In this document: positions 8,448 through 17,772 of the stretch, in pieces
Layout of the letters: each line of letters opens with the position of its first letter
Numbering within the stretch: the first letter of the stretch is position 1
DNA from: Pseudothermotoga thermarum DSM 5069
GTDB lineage: Bacteria > Thermotogota > Thermotogae > Thermotogales > DSM-5069
Direction of reading: 5' to 3'
Length of the DNA: 64,000 nt
Assembly: GCF_000217815.1 (NCBI RefSeq)
Contig: NC_015707.1
Location: 1-64,000 of the forward strand
Position numbers and translations under genes: made by a program
The notes under the pieces: model-generated
Told to the model about the DNA's origin: nothing
The model's database searches: none
Seen by the model: the letters and a program-made list of their open reading frames with translations, nothing else

Positions 8448-10787
8448 TCAAACTTTGACCAGTTTTAGCCTTTCTCCGTAGAGTCTTTCAACCCTTTCAA
8501 AGAGCTCTTTGTTTTCTTCTCTTTTAGTTAGAAGTTTTTCTGCATCTTTTCTCGCTAGGATTAAAAGATCTCTATCCCTGGTTAAATCGGCTATCCTCAG
8601 ATCAGGCAGTCCATGTTGGCGAAGTCCCAAAAATTCTCCTGGTCCTCTCAGTTTCAAATCGTATTCGGCAACTTCAAATCCATCTTTGCTCATTGCAAAA
8701 TATCTTAGCCTTTCCAAAGTTTCTTCGTCCACATTTCCAACCACAAGAAAACAGTATCCTTGTTTTTCGCTTCTGCCAACTCTACCACGAAGCTGGTGAA
8801 GTTGTGCTAATCCAAACCTTTCAGGGTTTTCAATTACCATCACCGTGGCTCCTGGAACGTCTATTCCAACTTCTATAACCGTTGTAGAAACCAGAATTTC
8901 TATTTCTCTGTTTGCAAAACTTTCCATGATTCGATCCTTTTCAATCTGGGACATTCTTCCATGTAAAAGACCAACTTTGAAATCTTTGAACACTTCGTAG
9001 GCAAGGTGTTCAAACATTTGCGTTGCGGCTTTTGCTTGCACTTTGTCGGATTCGTCTATCAAAGGATAAACAATGTAAGCTTGCCCACCGTTTTTTACCT
9101 CATTTTTGACAAAATCATAAACTTGATCTATCTTGCTCGCTGAGATTAAAATGGTCTTTGGCAATTTTCTTCCCGGTGGAAGCTCGTCTATTATCGATAT
9201 GTCAAGATCACCGTAGATGGTCATTGCAAGGGTTCTTGGAATAGGAGTTGCAGTCATGACGAGAACATCAACAACTTTGCCTTTACTTATCAAAGCTTCC
9301 CTTTGTCTAACACCAAACCGATGTTGCTCATCGATTATCACAAGTCCTAAGTTGGCAAATTCAACGTCTTCTTGGATGAGTGTGTGAGTGCCAATTATCA
9401 CATCTATCTGACCGGTTTTCAAGAAACTTTTTATCTTTTCTTTCTCTCTTGGACTTGTTTCACCCAAAAGAAGGGCAGTTTTAATACCAAGTTTTTCGAA
9501 TGCCGGAGCCATCCTTCTGTAATGTTGGATTGCGAGTATCGAAGTTGGAGCCATAATTGCCGCTTGGTATCCAGCTTCAAAGTTGTCGATGACGGCAAGT
9601 TGTGCCACCACAGTTTTACCTGAACCAACGTCTCCTTGCAGTAACCTACTCATTGGTTTCTCTGATTGCATATCTTCTCTGATCTCTTGGTGGGCTTTTA
9701 TCTGTGCGTTGGTGAGCTTAAAAGGCAAAGAAGCGATGAACTTTTCTGCAAGTTCACCTTTGATGTTTTTGCTGATTCCTCCGATTCTCTCAATTGTTTG
9801 TTTGGAAAGTAAAAACGCGAGTTGCAATATCAAAAGTTCTTCGTAAGCCAACCTTTCTATCGATTTTTTAAGGTGGTACATGCTCTTTGGAAAATGAATC
9901 CCATAAAGGGCAGTTTTGATGTCCAGAAGCTTTCTTTCTTGGATGAGCCATTCTGGTAAGGTTTCCTTGATCTTGATCGACGTTATGTTTTCTTTAACTA
10001 TGTTTCTCATCTGTTTTTGGCTCAAACCTTCGGTTAAAGAATAAACAGGAAGTATCTCAAGAACCTGTGTATCTCCTTTAGGTTCAACTTCTGGGTTGGT
10101 GAATTCAAGGCTGCCAAAGGTCCCCCTTTTTACAACGCCGGTTATGTAAACTTCCTTTCCTTTCAACGTCTCAAGAACCTTTTGCATATATTCTTGGTTA
10201 AACCATTTCAAAAGCACCTGGTTTATCCCGTCGGCTGCAACTGCGACTGTTATCGGCATTGAAAAGGTTTGTTTTGTCTCAACGTTTATTATTTTTGCCA
10301 AGGTTGTGACTTTTTCGTCTCCTCTTATATCCTTTATTGGAACTATTTTTCTTCTGTCTTCGTAGTCTCTTGGAACATACCAGACTAGATCTTTCAATGT
10401 TTTTATTTCAAGTTTTGCAAGTAGTTTCTCACGCTTTGGACCAACTTGCTTTGCGTACTTGATTGGTGTGTCTGGGTCTTTTGTTTCTTCAAAAACCGGG
10501 CAATTTATTAAAAACCAATTTCTATACTTTTCCACCATGCTTAAAAGGTTTTTTAAGCGCACTGCCGCTCTTTCTGGAGGAAGTGATGCAATTGGCTTGG
10601 CATAATCTATCATTTGGTTGAATCTTTCTTGTGCAACAGGTTCAAGTTCAAGCAGCGGATCGTGGATTAAGTTGAGTTTACTGCCGATAAAATTTTCAAG
10701 GTCTTTTACCGAAAGTTCTTTGTTTTGCACTTTCTTGATGACTGTCTCAAATTCTTCAAGGAATTCCTCCACCAGAAGAGGGCGCAT
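8448..10787 (-). CDS. recG: ATP-dependent DNA helicase RecG
   Basis: Branch-migrating helicase that regresses stalled forks and processes Holliday junctions. The 779-residue protein has an N-terminal extension of about 100 residues compared with E. coli RecG (693), then the wedge/OB domain (GPKREKLLAKLEI), Walker A GDVGSGKT near residue 385, the helicase box DEQH near 487, ATPIPRTLA, and motif VI region QLRGRVGRSEKQG. The long N-terminal domain is a known property of Thermotoga RecG. ATG start about 12 nt after AAAAGGAG. The first 32 nt overlap a small membrane-protein gene. Confidence 0.97.
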   Translation of the reverse strand: MRPLLVEEFLEEFETVIKKVQNKELSVKDLENFIGSKLNLIHDPLLELEPVAQERFNQMIDYAKPIASLPPERAAVRLKNLLSMVEKYRNWFLINCPVFEETKDPDTPIKYAKQVGPKREKLLAKLEIKTLKDLVWYVPRDYEDRRKIVPIKDIRGDEKVTTLAKIINVETKQTFSMPITVAVAADGINQVLLKWFNQEYMQKVLETLKGKEVYITGVVKRGTFGSLEFTNPEVEPKGDTQVLEILPVYSLTEGLSQKQMRNIVKENITSIKIKETLPEWLIQERKLLDIKTALYGIHFPKSMYHLKKSIERLAYEELLILQLAFLLSKQTIERIGGISKNIKGELAEKFIASLPFKLTNAQIKAHQEIREDMQSEKPMSRLLQGDVGSGKTVVAQLAVIDNFEAGYQAAIMAPTSILAIQHYRRMAPAFEKLGIKTALLLGETSPREKEKIKSFLKTGQIDVIIGTHTLIQEDVEFANLGLVIIDEQHRFGVRQREALISKGKVVDVLVMTATPIPRTLAMTIYGDLDISIIDELPPGRKLPKTILISASKIDQVYDFVKNEVKNGGQAYIVYPLIDESDKVQAKAATQMFEHLAYEVFKDFKVGLLHGRMSQIEKDRIMESFANREIEILVSTTVIEVGIDVPGATVMVIENPERFGLAQLHQLRGRVGRSEKQGYCFLVVGNVDEETLERLRYFAMSKDGFEVAEYDLKLRGPGEFLGLRQHGLPDLRIADLTRDRDLLILARKDAEKLLTKREENKELFERVERLYGERLKLVKV

Positions 10788-10923
10788 AGTTGATCACTAT
10801 CTCCTTTTGGGGAAATGAAAAACCGTTGGTCCGCATTCGAACAAGTTGGCCAACGTGGCTCAAGATTATCATTGATATGAGCAAAACCAACAAAGCGGCT
10901 ATGACAAAGGATCCTTTTCTCAC
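10756..10923 (-). CDS. Small single-pass membrane protein (55 aa)
   Basis: A short gene easily missed between hpt and recG. It begins with a GTG at 10923 that overlaps the hpt stop (GTGA arrangement) and ends with TGA at 10756, 32 nt inside recG. The product starts VRKGSF, has one strongly hydrophobic segment (residues ~6-22, FVIAALLVLLISMIIL), then HVGQLVRMRTNGFSFPQKEI and a Gly-rich end. Lys/Arg before the segment suggest the N-terminus is cytoplasmic. Translation coupling to hpt and overlap with recG support its being real. No function recognised; the shape resembles cell-division or septum helper proteins, but there is no sequence evidence for that. Confidence 0.6.
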   Translation of the reverse strand: MRKGSFVIAALLVLLISMIILSHVGQLVRMRTNGFSFPQKEIVINYAPSSGGGIP

Positions 10924-11432
10924 TCTAGATAACCTATGTAAGGCAAGTTTCGATATTTTTCTTCGTAATCCAAACCGTAACCAACCAAGAACACATCTCC
11001 CACGGTAAAACCAACAAAATCAATTGGAATTCCATGATCGTACTTCTTTTTCTCAACAAGTGCGGCTATTTTCAATTCCGCGGGCCTTTGCTTTTTTAAA
11101 TAGTTCAAGATATACCTTAGCGTGTTTCCTGTGTCCACTATGTCCTCGACAACCAGGACATACTTGTTTTCCAGAGATTCCTCGACCCAGGACTTAACCC
11201 TTATTTTCCCTGTGGATTCTGTTCCAGCATAGCTGGACACATGAACGAAGGAATAATCCACGTTCATATTGATGTTTAAAACAAGCTCGCTGAAAAAGTG
11301 GATTGAGCCTTTTAAAACACAGATGGCGTAAATTGTATCAGTCTTGTCTTTGTAATAGTTTTCTATTTCTTTTGCCATTTGTTTGATCTTTTGTCTTACC
11401 GTTAATTCGTCGTACAAAACTTTTAGTTGCAC
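10920..11432 (-). CDS. hpt: Hypoxanthine(-guanine) phosphoribosyltransferase
   Basis: Salvages hypoxanthine and guanine with PRPP to IMP and GMP. The 170-residue product carries the PRPP loop VLVVEDIVDTGNTL and the C-terminal VGYGLDYEEKYRNLPYIG typical of bacterial Hpt. The start is a GTG at 11432 behind AAAGGAGG; the longer upstream frame has no ribosome site and overlaps the preceding gene. It follows the UPF0173 hydrolase by 13 nt and runs into the small membrane-protein gene by GTGA overlap. Confidence 0.95.
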   Translation of the reverse strand: MQLKVLYDELTVRQKIKQMAKEIENYYKDKTDTIYAICVLKGSIHFFSELVLNINMNVDYSFVHVSSYAGTESTGKIRVKSWVEESLENKYVLVVEDIVDTGNTLRYILNYLKKQRPAELKIAALVEKKKYDHGIPIDFVGFTVGDVFLVGYGLDYEEKYRNLPYIGYLE

Positions 11433-11445
11433 CGAATGCCTCCTT

Positions 11446-12078
11446 TCACAGTTTAAGAACAAAAACTGCTTTTTGCTCGGATTTGATACTTTCATCGATC
11501 GTAAGTTCATTGCTCTCCAGGTACTTAACATTTTCGCACAGTTTTGTAAAATCTTCAACGCCTGCTATGTCAAATTTCAGATACTTTGTTTTGTAATGCA
11601 TCGGAACGACAACATGTGGGTTTAGCAAATCCATGGTTTGCTTCGCTTCCTTTGGACCTATTGTAAAGGTCCCCCCAACCGGTATCAAAGCGATGTCCAA
11701 TTGACCTATTTCTCTGATTTGCTCTTGGGTCGGAACGTGTCCCAGATCTCCAAAGTGTCCGATCCTTATTCCGTTGATTTCAAAGACAAAAATTATGTTT
11801 TGACCTCTTTTGCTTCCTTTTTCTGCATCGTGGAATGTTCTTATGCCTTTGATCTTGACATCCTTAAATTCGTATACACCAGGCTCCTTGATCAATTGAA
11901 AGTTTCCCTTGATCAAATGATGCGCGTTGTGGTCGAAATGTTGATGACTTTCAGTTATCAGATCTACAGCAATCGTTGGCACTTTATAACCAACGGAGCT
12001 GTCGAAAGGATCGGTCAGAATTTTGACATTACCAGTGTCAATGAGAAAACACGCATGACCAAACCACACGAGTTTCAT
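11446..12078 (-). CDS. UPF0173 metal-dependent hydrolase (beta-lactamase fold)
   Basis: A 210-residue metallo-beta-lactamase-fold hydrolase of the UlaG-like UPF0173 family, conserved in Thermotoga; the substrate is unknown. The metal site is visible: FGHACFLID, ESHQHFDHNAHH (the HxHxDH-like motif), GHFGDLGH and a late VPMHYKT histidine. ATG 12078 is chosen for its GGGGGG ribosome site 6 nt upstream; the in-frame ATG two codons earlier is too close to it. First gene of the hydrolase-hpt-small protein-recG operon. Confidence 0.9.
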   Translation of the reverse strand: MKLVWFGHACFLIDTGNVKILTDPFDSSVGYKVPTIAVDLITESHQHFDHNAHHLIKGNFQLIKEPGVYEFKDVKIKGIRTFHDAEKGSKRGQNIIFVFEINGIRIGHFGDLGHVPTQEQIREIGQLDIALIPVGGTFTIGPKEAKQTMDLLNPHVVVPMHYKTKYLKFDIAGVEDFTKLCENVKYLESNELTIDESIKSEQKAVFVLKL

Positions 12079-12105
12079 AGCCATCCCCCCTTGTCTTGTA
12101 CTCAA

Positions 12106-12136
12106 ATTATACCAAGTGCTCGGCTGTTCTTTGCAA
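12106..12136 (-). promoter_or_regulatory. Promoter of the UPF0173-hpt-recG operon
   Basis: On the minus strand an extended -10, TGGTATAAT (TATAAT at 12111-12106), with TTGCAA (12136-12131) 19 nt upstream. The long spacer is offset by the TG extension. Confidence 0.55.
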
Positions 12137-12255
12137 AAAATTATGTGTCAGTCAAATATTACGAGTGCTATACGATTTAGTTTATACAGAATTAACATAC
12201 CAAAAATGTGCATAAATAAATGAAAGATTGAATTAGCAAAAATCACAAAAACCCC

Positions 12256-12284
12256 TTGACATGGTATATGGGGGTGCTTATAAT
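12256..12284 (+). promoter_or_regulatory. Consensus promoter of the dnaK-hsp20-clp operon
   Basis: TTGACA (12256-12261), 17-nt spacer, TATAAT (12279-12284): a perfect sigma-70-type promoter 31 nt upstream of the dnaK start. There is no CIRCE operator (TTAGCACTC-N9-GAGTGCTAA) around it, so HrcA control is not supported. Confidence 0.85.
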
Positions 12285-12315
12285 CTATACCGGAAATCGA
12301 CAAGGAGGTGATTTT

Positions 12316-14091
12316 ATGAGCGAAAGAGAATTTGTTGTTGGTATCGATTTGGGTACAACCAACTCCGTTATAGCTTGGATGAAACCAGATGGAACAGTAG
12401 AAGTCATACCAAACGCCGAAGGTAGCAGATTAACACCATCGATAGTAGCTTTCACAAAAACCGGTGAAATACTCGTTGGCGAACCTGCCAAAAGACAGAT
12501 GATCTTGAACGCTGAAAGAACAATTAAATCGATAAAAAGGAAAATGGGAACCGATTACAAGGTGGTAATCGATGGTAAAGCCTATACACCGCAAGAGATA
12601 AGCGCCTTGATTCTCAAAAAGATGAAAAAAGACGCAGAACAGTACCTTGGCGGAGTCATCAGAAAAGCCGTCATAACCTGTCCTGCTTACTTCAACGACG
12701 CGCAAAGACAGGCAACAAAGGAAGCTGGACAAATAGCTGGTTTTGAGGTTCTTAGGATCATCAACGAGCCGACAGCTGCTGCCCTAGCTTATGGTTTGGA
12801 CAAAAAGAAAGAGCAAAAAGTTTTGGTTTATGACCTTGGTGGTGGAACATTCGACGTTTCGATACTTGAAATAGGAGATGGAGTCATACAAGTTATAGCG
12901 ACAGCTGGTAACAACCACCTTGGTGGAGACGACTTTGACCAAAGGATCATCGACTGGATGGCTGAGGAGTTCAAGAAACAATATGGAATAGATCTCAGGC
13001 AAGACAAGCAGGCTCTGCAGAGAATGAGGGATGCAGCTGAAAAAGCCAAGATAGAACTTTCAACAAAACTTGAAACCGATATAAGCTTGCCATACATAAC
13101 TGCAACTGCTTCTGGGCCACTTCACCTTGAAATGAGGCTCACCAGGGCATTGTACGAATCTTTGGTCAAAGACCTGTTCGAAGCGACAAGGGAACCAATA
13201 ATGAGAGCTTTAAACGACGCAAAACTGTCGCCAAAAGACATAGACGAAATCATCCTGGTTGGTGGAATGACTCGTTCACCGTACGTTCACAAGCTCATTT
13301 ACGAAATCTTTGGAAAAGAACCGAACAAAACGGTCAACCCAGACGAAGCAGTTGCGATAGGTGCGGCAATAGAAGCTGCGATAATCGCTGGTACATCAAA
13401 GCACAAAGACGTTGTTCTTGTCGACGTTACACCGCTTACGCTTGGTGTGGAAGTTAAAGGCGGTTTGATGGAACCAATAATACCGAGGAATACAACTATA
13501 CCAGTCAGAAAAAGCAAGATCTTCACGACGGCTGAAGACTTCCAGACAGAGGTTGAAATCAGAGTCTACCAAGGTGAAAGAGCTATGGCAAAAGACAACA
13601 TCTTCCTTGGAAGCTTTAGACTCGTTGGAATTCCACCGGCTCCAAGAGGAGTTCCACAGATTGAGGTTACCTTTGACATAGACAGCGATGGAATAGTTCA
13701 CGTTTCGGCAAAAGACTTGGCATCTGGTAAAGAACAATCGATGGTCGTCACAGGTAGACACAAACTCAGCGAAGAAGAAATAAGACGCATGATGGAAGAA
13801 GCGAAGAAATACGAAGAACAGGATAGAAGAAAGAGAGAAGAAGTCGAACTCAAAAACAGAGCAGACGATCTTGCATACACTGTCAGCAAGCAGTTGAAAG
13901 AACATGGTGACAAGTTACCACAAGATCTCAAAGACAACCTTGAAAGACTGGTCAACGATCTAAGAGATGCCATCAACAAAGACGACATACCAAGGGTCAA
14001 ACTGCTCTTCGACGAACTGCAACGTGAAAGCATAAAGATCGGTCAATATCTGTACGAAAGCGTTCGAAGAGAACAATCTGGTTCACAATAA
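12316..14091 (+). CDS. dnaK: Molecular chaperone DnaK (Hsp70)
   Basis: ATP-driven chaperone that binds exposed hydrophobic segments. The 591-residue product has the nucleotide-binding signatures GIDLGTTNS (~8-16), [10 protein letters not shown] (~172-181) and [10 protein letters not shown], the linker/substrate-domain start [13 protein letters not shown], and a helical lid. The C-terminal disordered tail is very short, ending REQSGSQ without the EEVD-like or DDVVDAEFEE end of proteobacterial DnaK. ATG 12316 follows AAGGAGGTGATTTT. First in an operon with hsp20 and clp; grpE and dnaJ are not nearby. Confidence 0.97.
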   Translation: MSEREFVVGIDLGTTNSVIAWMKPDGTVEVIPNAEGSRLTPSIVAFTKTGEILVGEPAKRQMILNAERTIKSIKRKMGTDYKVVIDGKAYTPQEISALILKKMKKDAEQYLGGVIRKAVITCPAYFNDAQRQATKEAGQIAGFEVLRIINEPTAAALAYGLDKKKEQKVLVYDLGGGTFDVSILEIGDGVIQVIATAGNNHLGGDDFDQRIIDWMAEEFKKQYGIDLRQDKQALQRMRDAAEKAKIELSTKLETDISLPYITATASGPLHLEMRLTRALYESLVKDLFEATREPIMRALNDAKLSPKDIDEIILVGGMTRSPYVHKLIYEIFGKEPNKTVNPDEAVAIGAAIEAAIIAGTSKHKDVVLVDVTPLTLGVEVKGGLMEPIIPRNTTIPVRKSKIFTTAEDFQTEVEIRVYQGERAMAKDNIFLGSFRLVGIPPAPRGVPQIEVTFDIDSDGIVHVSAKDLASGKEQSMVVTGRHKLSEEEIRRMMEEAKKYEEQDRRKREEVELKNRADDLAYTVSKQLKEHGDKLPQDLKDNLERLVNDLRDAINKDDIPRVKLLFDELQRESIKIGQYLYESVRREQSGSQ

Positions 14092-14129
14092 AGACTCGAT
14101 GAAAAACTTCTGAGAAAGGAGGGATGTGT

Positions 14130-14573
14130 ATGTTGTTGGAAAGAAGAGAAGACTTCTTCAAACCACTCAGACAGCTTCAGAGGGAGATTGACAGATTGTT
14201 TGAAGACTTCTTCGCGCCTGTGACTAGAAGAACTTTTGAAGTGGGATTCGTCCCAGAAATCGACGTCTACGAAACAGACAAAGAACTGATGATCGAAGTC
14301 GAAGTCCCAGGTATGGACAAAAAAGACATCAAAGTAAAAGTCGAAGATGGAGTCTTGAGAATCTGCGGCGAAAAGAAACTTGAACGCGAGAAATCCGATA
14401 GAAACTACCATGTTGTTGAAAGATCCTATGGAAAATTCGAAAGAGCCATTCGCCTGCCCGACTACGTAGACGCTGAAAAGATCAAAGCAAGATACGAGAA
14501 TGGAGTCTTGACAATCAGCATACCAAAGAAAGAAGAAAAGAAGGCTAAAGTGGTGGACGTGGAAGTCGAATAA
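14130..14573 (+). CDS. Small heat-shock protein Hsp20
   Basis: ATP-independent holdase of the alpha-crystallin family. The 147 residues have an N-terminal arm (FFKPLRQLQREIDRLFED), an alpha-crystallin domain from ~45 to 135 (EIDVYETDKELMIEVEVPGM, GVLRICGEKK, ENGVLTISIPK) and the C-terminal I-x-I anchor in LTISIPKK. Of two ATGs six nt apart I chose 14130, 7 nt after AAAGGAGG; the one at 14124 is too close. It lies 38 nt after dnaK and would pass substrates to DnaK and the downstream Hsp100. Confidence 0.95.
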   Translation: MLLERREDFFKPLRQLQREIDRLFEDFFAPVTRRTFEVGFVPEIDVYETDKELMIEVEVPGMDKKDIKVKVEDGVLRICGEKKLEREKSDRNYHVVERSYGKFERAIRLPDYVDAEKIKARYENGVLTISIPKKEEKKAKVVDVEVE

Positions 14574-14578
14574 GACCA

Positions 14579-14600
14579 AAGGGGCGGGCAACCGCCCCTT
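14579..14600 (+). terminator. GC-rich hairpin between hsp20 and clp
   Basis: AAGGGGCGG (14579-14587), loop GCAA, CCGCCCCTT (14592-14600). The stem is strong but is followed by AATATTT and not a pure T run. It is probably an attenuator or mRNA-stabilising element that raises hsp20 and dnaK message relative to clp. Confidence 0.6.
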
Positions 14601-14632
14601 AATATTTCTAACCTATAAGGAGGTGATAAGGA

Positions 14633-16861
14633 ATGATAGACTTCAAAGATTACACAGAAAGCGCTCAAAGGGTACTCAGTTCGGTTCAAGATATACTTAA
14701 CAGGTTCTCTCAGAATCAAATGTCTTCTGAGCACATACTACTAGCCATTTTGGAAGATGGTGACAACGCAGCCGTTGATATTTTGAGAAAAATAGGTGTC
14801 AACATAGACGCTTTGAGAGATGAAACAACTTCCTTTGTCTCCAGGTATGGTATGAGGGGAACTTCCTTCTACCAACCAGGAGCAGTCTCACAGGTTTACA
14901 TAACTCCCGATGCAAGGCATGTTTTGGAAGAAGCAAAAAGAGAAGCAAGAAGGATGGGAGATGAAAAGGTTGGAACCGATCACCTTCTGCTCGGAATGAT
15001 ACTGACACCAACTTCGATGACTTACAGGCTCTTGACCAGATACGGAGTAACGCCGGATAAGGTCTACGAAGCCATAAGGGATTTGAGAACCAGTGGGAAA
15101 ACCGCCGAAGATGAAAACGTTGATGTTTTGTTCAAATTCACCGAAGATCTAACGCGTCTTGCAAAAGAAGGAAAATTGCTTCCGGTAATAGGCCGTGAGA
15201 AGGAAATAAACCGAGTAATACAAATTCTTGGAAGAAAATTCAAAAACAACCCTGTGTTGGTTGGTGACCCTGGGGTTGGAAAAACGGCCATAGTTGAAGG
15301 TTTAGCACAAAAGATTGTGGCAGGAAATGTTCCGGCGTTTTTGAAGGGTAAGAAAATCCTCAGACTTGACATGGGAAGAATTATAGCCGGAACTAAATTC
15401 AGAGGGGAATTCGAGGAAAGAATGAAAAAACTAGTCGACGCGTTGAAAGCCAACGCAAGACAATACATTTTGTTCATCGACGAACTTCACACAGTTGTTG
15501 GAGCTGGAGCTGCCGAAGGTGCGGTTGATGCAGCAAACCTTTTAAAACCTGAACTTTCACGTGGAGAAATTCAAGTGATCGGCGCCACAACTATGGCTGA
15601 GTACAGAAAGTACATTGAAAAAGACAAAGCACTTGCAAGAAGATTCCAACCAGTTTTGGTTGAGGAACCTTCTGTTGAAGAAACCACAGAGATGTTGCGC
15701 GGTATCAAACAAGAGTTTGAAAAACACCACGGGGTAACGATAACCGATGAAGCCATCGTTGCCGCCGCTAAACTTAGCGCAAGGTACATAACCGATAGAT
15801 TCTTACCTGACAAGGCAATTGATTTGATCGACGAAGCCGCATCGGCAGTTAAACTTCAGGGAAATGGCAAAGTCGTTGATGAAGAAGCCGTTGCAAAAAT
15901 CGTACAGCTTTGGACTGGAATACCAGTTACAAGGTTGATCGAATCTGAGAAGGAAAAATTGATGAAACTCGAGGAACTGCTGCACAAACGAATTGTTGAT
16001 CAAGAAGATGCAGTTAGAATCGTTGCGCAAACTATAAGAAAAGCTCGTGCAGGTTTGAAAGATCCAAAAAGGCCTGCTGGAGTCTTCTTGTTCCTTGGTC
16101 CAACGGGTGTTGGAAAAACCGAGCTTGCGAAAGCTCTTGCGGAAGTTTTGTTTGGAAGTGAAAATGCGCTGATCAGGATAGACATGAGCGAGTACACTGA
16201 GAAACACACCGTCAGCAGGTTGATAGGTGCACCACCTGGCTACGTTGGTTATGAAGAAGGTGGACAGTTGACGGAGCAGGTTAGAAGAAAGCCTTACAGC
16301 ATAATCTTGCTTGACGAGATAGAGAAAGCACACCCAGAGATATTCAACGTGTTGCTTCAGGTATTCGACGATGGGAGATTAACCAGCGCGAACGGAACGG
16401 TGGTTGATTTCAAGAACACCATAATAATCATGACCAGCAACATTGCAAGCGAATATATATTGGAAATGCTTGAAGAGGGTGTCAAAGATTTAACACCTGT
16501 GATAGAAGAAGAAATGCGCAAGTACTTCAAGCCCGAGTTCATAAACAGAATAGATGCGGCTGTAATATTCAAACCTTTGACGATGGAACACATGAAAGCA
16601 ATTGTAGAACTTCAGCTTGAAAGGTTGAGAGAAAGAGTCAAAGAACAAAAGCGCGATGTGATATTCACAGACAAGTTGAAAGAATACCTTGCACAAAAAG
16701 GATATGTTCCAGCTCTTGGCGCAAGGCCGTTGAGAAGGGTTATAGAACAAGAAGTGGAATCGTTGCTTGCAGATAAGATAATCTCGGGAGAATTCAAAGA
16801 AGGTCAAACGTTGGTGGTTGATGCTGACGAATACGGTGTGATAATAAAAGAAGGGCAGTGA
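14633..16861 (+). CDS. Hsp100/Clp AAA+ ATPase without middle domain
   Basis: Two-ring unfoldase. The 742 residues contain an N-domain with two Clp repeats (~1-150), D1 with Walker A GDPGVGKTA (~211-219) and Walker B FIDELHT, and D2 with Walker A GPTGVGKTE (~488-496) and Walker B LLDEIEKAH. At the D1-D2 junction KLQGNGKVVDEEAVAKIVQ runs straight into WTGIPV, so the coiled-coil middle domain of ClpB (about 120 residues) or ClpC (about 50) is missing. After TSNIASEY there is no (I/L/V)G(F/L) ClpP-docking loop. It is therefore neither a standard ClpB nor a ClpC. AAGGAGGTGAT precedes the ATG. Confidence 0.9.
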   Translation: MIDFKDYTESAQRVLSSVQDILNRFSQNQMSSEHILLAILEDGDNAAVDILRKIGVNIDALRDETTSFVSRYGMRGTSFYQPGAVSQVYITPDARHVLEEAKREARRMGDEKVGTDHLLLGMILTPTSMTYRLLTRYGVTPDKVYEAIRDLRTSGKTAEDENVDVLFKFTEDLTRLAKEGKLLPVIGREKEINRVIQILGRKFKNNPVLVGDPGVGKTAIVEGLAQKIVAGNVPAFLKGKKILRLDMGRIIAGTKFRGEFEERMKKLVDALKANARQYILFIDELHTVVGAGAAEGAVDAANLLKPELSRGEIQVIGATTMAEYRKYIEKDKALARRFQPVLVEEPSVEETTEMLRGIKQEFEKHHGVTITDEAIVAAAKLSARYITDRFLPDKAIDLIDEAASAVKLQGNGKVVDEEAVAKIVQLWTGIPVTRLIESEKEKLMKLEELLHKRIVDQEDAVRIVAQTIRKARAGLKDPKRPAGVFLFLGPTGVGKTELAKALAEVLFGSENALIRIDMSEYTEKHTVSRLIGAPPGYVGYEEGGQLTEQVRRKPYSIILLDEIEKAHPEIFNVLLQVFDDGRLTSANGTVVDFKNTIIIMTSNIASEYILEMLEEGVKDLTPVIEEEMRKYFKPEFINRIDAAVIFKPLTMEHMKAIVELQLERLRERVKEQKRDVIFTDKLKEYLAQKGYVPALGARPLRRVIEQEVESLLADKIISGEFKEGQTLVVDADEYGVIIKEGQ

Positions 16862-16880
16862 AAACTGCCCTTCTTTTTTT
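16850..16880 (+). terminator. Rho-independent terminator of the heat-shock operon
   Basis: Perfect 10-bp stem GAAGGGCAGT/ACTGCCCTTC (16850-16859 and 16864-16873), GAAA tetraloop, then a run of seven T. The clp stop codon TGA (16859-16861) lies inside the hairpin. Confidence 0.93.
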
Positions 16881-16905
16881 GTTAAACTTAAAATGGTGAA
16901 ATACT

Positions 16906-17757
16906 GTGGAAGATATCAAGGAAATATGCAATTTTATTTTCGATTTTGTTGAAAAATACGGTTACAAAGGAATTGTGGTTGGAATCAGCGGGGGTTTGGA
17001 CTCTGCCGTAACTGCCGCTTTGTGCGTCAAAGCCATAGGAAGTGAAAAGGTCTTTGGGTTGATAATGCCTGAAAGGGATTCTTCGAAGGACACTGTGAAA
17101 GATGCAAAGCTTGTTTGTGAGTGGCTCAAAATCCCGTTTAAGGTAAAATCCATAACGCCGATTTTGAGGAAAATCGGAGTTTACAAACTTTTTCCACCTG
17201 CGAGGCTTTTTCCAAGAAGTTTTCAAGAAAGGTATGTTCTTAACAAATGGAGAAAACTTTCTCAAGATCCTTTCATCGACGATTTGCTCAGCAAAGGGAA
17301 CGATCAATTTCTCAAAGGACTTGCTTTTTACAGGATTAAGCATCGTGTGAGAATGTGTTTGTTGTACTTTGAGGCTGAGCAGCGCGGATATGCCGTTGCA
17401 AGCACTGAAAACAAAACAGAGTATTTGACTGGTTTGTACGTCAAGTGGGGAGACGACTGTGGGGACATAAGCCCCATAGCTCACCTTTACAAGACTCAGG
17501 TTTTTGATCTTGCAAAAAAACTTGATGTACCTGAAAAAATCATCGCCAAAGCACCTAGCCCCGATTTGATACCGGGTATCGACGACGAATTTGCACTTGG
17601 AATGAGCTACCAAGAGCTTGATCAAATACTTGTGGCTATTGAAACTGGCAAAGACCTTTCTACCTTTCCGACAGAAAAAGTCAACCGAGTTAAAAAGATT
17701 CTTGAAGCGGCAAAAGTTAGAAATCTGAGAAATTATAGAATTGAACGATTTGAATAG
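16906..17757 (+). CDS. nadE: NAD+ synthetase
   Basis: Last step of NAD synthesis, amidating deamido-NAD with ATP. The 283-residue protein has the PP-loop VGISGGLDSAVTAA near residues 25-38, then STENKTEYLTGLYVKWGD and GDISPIAHLYKTQV. There is no N-terminal nitrilase domain, so ammonia is the expected donor. Between the ATPase core and KHRVRMCLLY an extra Phe/Arg-rich stretch (~85-140: LFPPARLFPRSF) makes it longer than compact NadE. The GTG start at 16906 has only a weak upstream site (GGTGA). It is monocistronic, with its own leader after the terminator. Confidence 0.92.
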   Translation: MEDIKEICNFIFDFVEKYGYKGIVVGISGGLDSAVTAALCVKAIGSEKVFGLIMPERDSSKDTVKDAKLVCEWLKIPFKVKSITPILRKIGVYKLFPPARLFPRSFQERYVLNKWRKLSQDPFIDDLLSKGNDQFLKGLAFYRIKHRVRMCLLYFEAEQRGYAVASTENKTEYLTGLYVKWGDDCGDISPIAHLYKTQVFDLAKKLDVPEKIIAKAPSPDLIPGIDDEFALGMSYQELDQILVAIETGKDLSTFPTEKVNRVKKILEAAKVRNLRNYRIERFE

Positions 17758-17772
17758 GCACGCCAAACGCAC

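Noticed and set aside
12163-12170. GAGTGCTA resembling half of a CIRCE (HrcA) operator upstream of dnaK
   Set aside because: The matching TTAGCACTC arm nine nt upstream is absent, and the site lies far from the dnaK promoter.
13396-13905. 169-codon frame antisense to dnaK
   Set aside because: Mirror of a strongly conserved coding sequence; Phe/Cys/Ser-rich product without a ribosome site.
14043-14591. 182-codon minus-strand frame over hsp20
   Set aside because: Shadow of the Hsp20 gene, Phe/Asp/Val-rich, without start signals.
14633-16861. Calling the Hsp100 gene clpB or clpC
   Set aside because: It lacks the middle domain of both and the ClpP-docking loop of ClpC, so no symbol was given.
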